Below are positions 12,030 to 13,288 of a stretch of 13,288 nt of DNA, piece by piece. Origin of the DNA: Syntrophaceae bacterium UBA4778 (lineage in GTDB: Bacteria > Desulfobacterota > Syntrophia > Syntrophales > UBA4778); the NCBI GenBank assembly GCA_002403175.1, contig DHHG01000188.1, positions 1 through 13,288 on the forward strand, read 5' to 3'. Within the stretch, counting starts at the first letter, position 1. Every line of letters starts with the position of its first letter. A program made the position numbers and the translations under genes. The notes under the pieces were generated by a model. The model saw only the letters and a list, made by a program, of their open reading frames with translations. It ran no database searches and was not told the DNA's origin.

Positions 12030-13288
12030 TTGGAAAAGACTGAATCACCGTTGGAGAAGCTAGCTGAAGAGTGGGCCAGTAAGCTAAAAGCCTGCCAATA
12101 CGTAGGAGAGATCATTGTACCTGAAGGGGAACTAGCCACAATAGCCAAGGTTCTGAATAGGGATCTTTATTCGCCCAGGGAAAATCTACAGTCCTCAAGA
12201 ATTTGCCTCCTCGTCCTTGCAATCAATTGCATGTATTACAATCATAATGAGCACGGTTTTTGGGTCCATTTCTGTAATCTTTTAGGTATAAATGATAGCC
12301 AGCAATCTCAATCGTGGATAGGTAAAAAGCTAGAAACGGAATTATTGAGATTGGGATTTCTAGCTAATCGGTTGAAAGGTCCTTTTAGATTTGTCTCTCC
12401 ATTAAGAGAGCAGTGCGGGATAACAAGGGATGAAATCTCTAGATACGCTGCTCTCTTGAACCAATTAGTGGAATCCTATGGATGGGAAGGGATTTTTGTT
12501 CAGGGGCGAGAGGAATTTAGTGACACGGTTAGGTCGCATTGCCATGGAACACATTTGACACAATTCCTTTTGGATGAACAAGGATGGCTATTTACCAAAG
12601 ATGTAATTAGAAGCATCTCTCAATACAGACGTAATTTAATTGACCATCGGCAACTTGCTCAGCTCCCTGGATTCAGAACAGGTTTTTTCCCCGACCTCCT
12701 CGATGCTCTAGAGGAGATTCCGCAGTATTCCGGAAAAAGATTTACGAGACCACCCCTGCCACGCTTAGTATTTCTTCCTGATCGCAGGCAAATTGCAATC
12801 GCATTTGATCTTGAAAACAGAAATTATGGATTATATAGATTTAATGGGGAAATTGTCCGTCGGACTTATATCCCACTTGAGTCACAGGACATATTCGCGA
12901 AAAAAACTATAACAGGCGAGAGAAAGAATTCTAGGAACGAATGGGAACCGTGGTCAATAAAAGGATGGCTGCAGTCGCAATCACGGTATGCTCTTTTTCA
13001 TCCGGAAATTGGATATACTGATCACATTAATGGGATAAGCACAGGTAGGTACTATTTCCTTTCACCTTTTGAAGATCCGCCTCCGAGCAATCTACAATTG
13101 AACTCATATGGAATGATAGATCTTCCATTTGTAGATTCAGATTATGACGCATGGCTTCTGTGGATCGATGAAACTAGTGATCTCGGATTTCTAGGAATTA
13201 CTGAAAAACCAAGGATTGATGCACGCAATCTTATCTCATGGGCTGACGAATCGAACAGAATTTCCGGCACATATGAATTAGAAAAAAT
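12030..13288 (+). CDS. Large uncharacterised protein, N-terminal 419 codons (3' end outside window)
   Basis: I do not recognise the family. The frame opens at 12006 after a stop, and no ATG occurs before ~12230. TTG at 12030 is the likely start (GAAAGAAG seven bases upstream, N-terminus LEKTESPLEKLAEEW); CTG at 12015 is an alternative. Residues ~1-230 look all-helical, with RICLLVLAINCMYY, HGFWVHFCNLLG, a conserved-looking FRFVSPLREQCGI and a GWLFTKDVIRSISQYRR segment. From ~245 the sequence turns beta-rich (PRLVFLPDRRQIAIAFDLEN, YGLYRFNGEIVRRTYIP) and remains open to the edge. There is no signal peptide or transmembrane segment. Length (over 419 residues), the island setting and the adjacent ABC-3C system suggest a defence or mobile-element role, but no catalytic motif is visible in this part. 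The catalytic domain, if any, would be to the right. Confidence 0.7.
   Translation, partial: MEKTESPLEKLAEEWASKLKACQYVGEIIVPEGELATIAKVLNRDLYSPRENLQSSRICLLVLAINCMYYNHNEHGFWVHFCNLLGINDSQQSQSWIGKKLETELLRLGFLANRLKGPFRFVSPLREQCGITRDEISRYAALLNQLVESYGWEGIFVQGREEFSDTVRSHCHGTHLTQFLLDEQGWLFTKDVIRSISQYRRNLIDHRQLAQLPGFRTGFFPDLLDALEEIPQYSGKRFTRPPLPRLVFLPDRRQIAIAFDLENRNYGLYRFNGEIVRRTYIPLESQDIFAKKTITGERKNSRNEWEPWSIKGWLQSQSRYALFHPEIGYTDHINGISTGRYYFLSPFEDPPPSNLQLNSYGMIDLPFVDSDYDAWLLWIDETSDLGFLGITEKPRIDARNLISWADESNRISGTYELEK

Noticed and set aside
1..13288. CRISPR array or complete insertion sequence
   Set aside because: No regularly spaced direct repeats are seen, and no transposase with terminal inverted repeats; the only mobility gene is the frameshifted serine recombinase.

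Overview
The window looks like an accessory region of a Gram-negative, AT-rich bacterium. Evidence for Gram-negative: three lipoproteins with clear lipoboxes plus a CsgG-family lipoprotein, and an outer-membrane beta-barrel ending in a terminal Phe. The organism or its recent ancestry uses selenocysteine, because the 3' half of a tRNA-Sec gene lies at 671-735. A deltaproteobacterial/Desulfobacterota-type host would fit, but that is inference and no marker gene fixes the taxonomy.

Layout, left to right. (1) 1-296: the C-terminus of a HipA-type kinase toxin running in from the left edge. (2) 297-1086: no intact gene; a long hairpin, short broken ORFs, and the selC 3' fragment that reads as an attachment-site scar. 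The geometry places the inserted DNA to its right. (3) 1087-2121: three tightly packed plus-strand reading frames of unknown function. The middle one is interrupted by an in-frame TGA and the last one is very acidic. (4) 2205-5669, minus strand: an envelope operon transcribed CsgG lipoprotein > small lipoprotein > DUF4810 lipoprotein > DUF799/GNA1162 lipoprotein > beta-barrel, followed by a leftover C-terminal piece of a caspase-like (peptidase C14) gene. The operon is preceded by a structured leader carrying an intrinsic terminator. (5) 5898-6828: about 0.9 kb of AT-rich DNA with palindromes and one small ORF with a good Shine-Dalgarno. (6) 6829-10629, plus strand: three overlapping genes forming an ABC-three-component (ABC-3C) type conflict/defence system. 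They encode an effector with a Cap4/DUF4297-like putative nuclease region, a small middle component, and a Rad50-like ABC ATPase with a zinc hook-like CxxC...CxC insert. An intrinsic terminator follows. (7) 10970-11708: a short serine recombinase whose reading frame breaks near the C-terminus; the expected ending continues in another frame. (8) 12030-13288: the N-terminal 419 codons of a large protein I do not recognise, probably starting at TTG and running off the right edge.

Functionally, the ABC-3C cluster is the clearest working unit. By family knowledge, the ATPase and middle component sense invasion and gate an effector, here a likely DNA-cutting one. The HipA fragment, the tRNA scar, the damaged recombinase, the caspase scrap and the interrupted ORF together indicate a genomic island assembled and eroded by repeated insertion and deletion.
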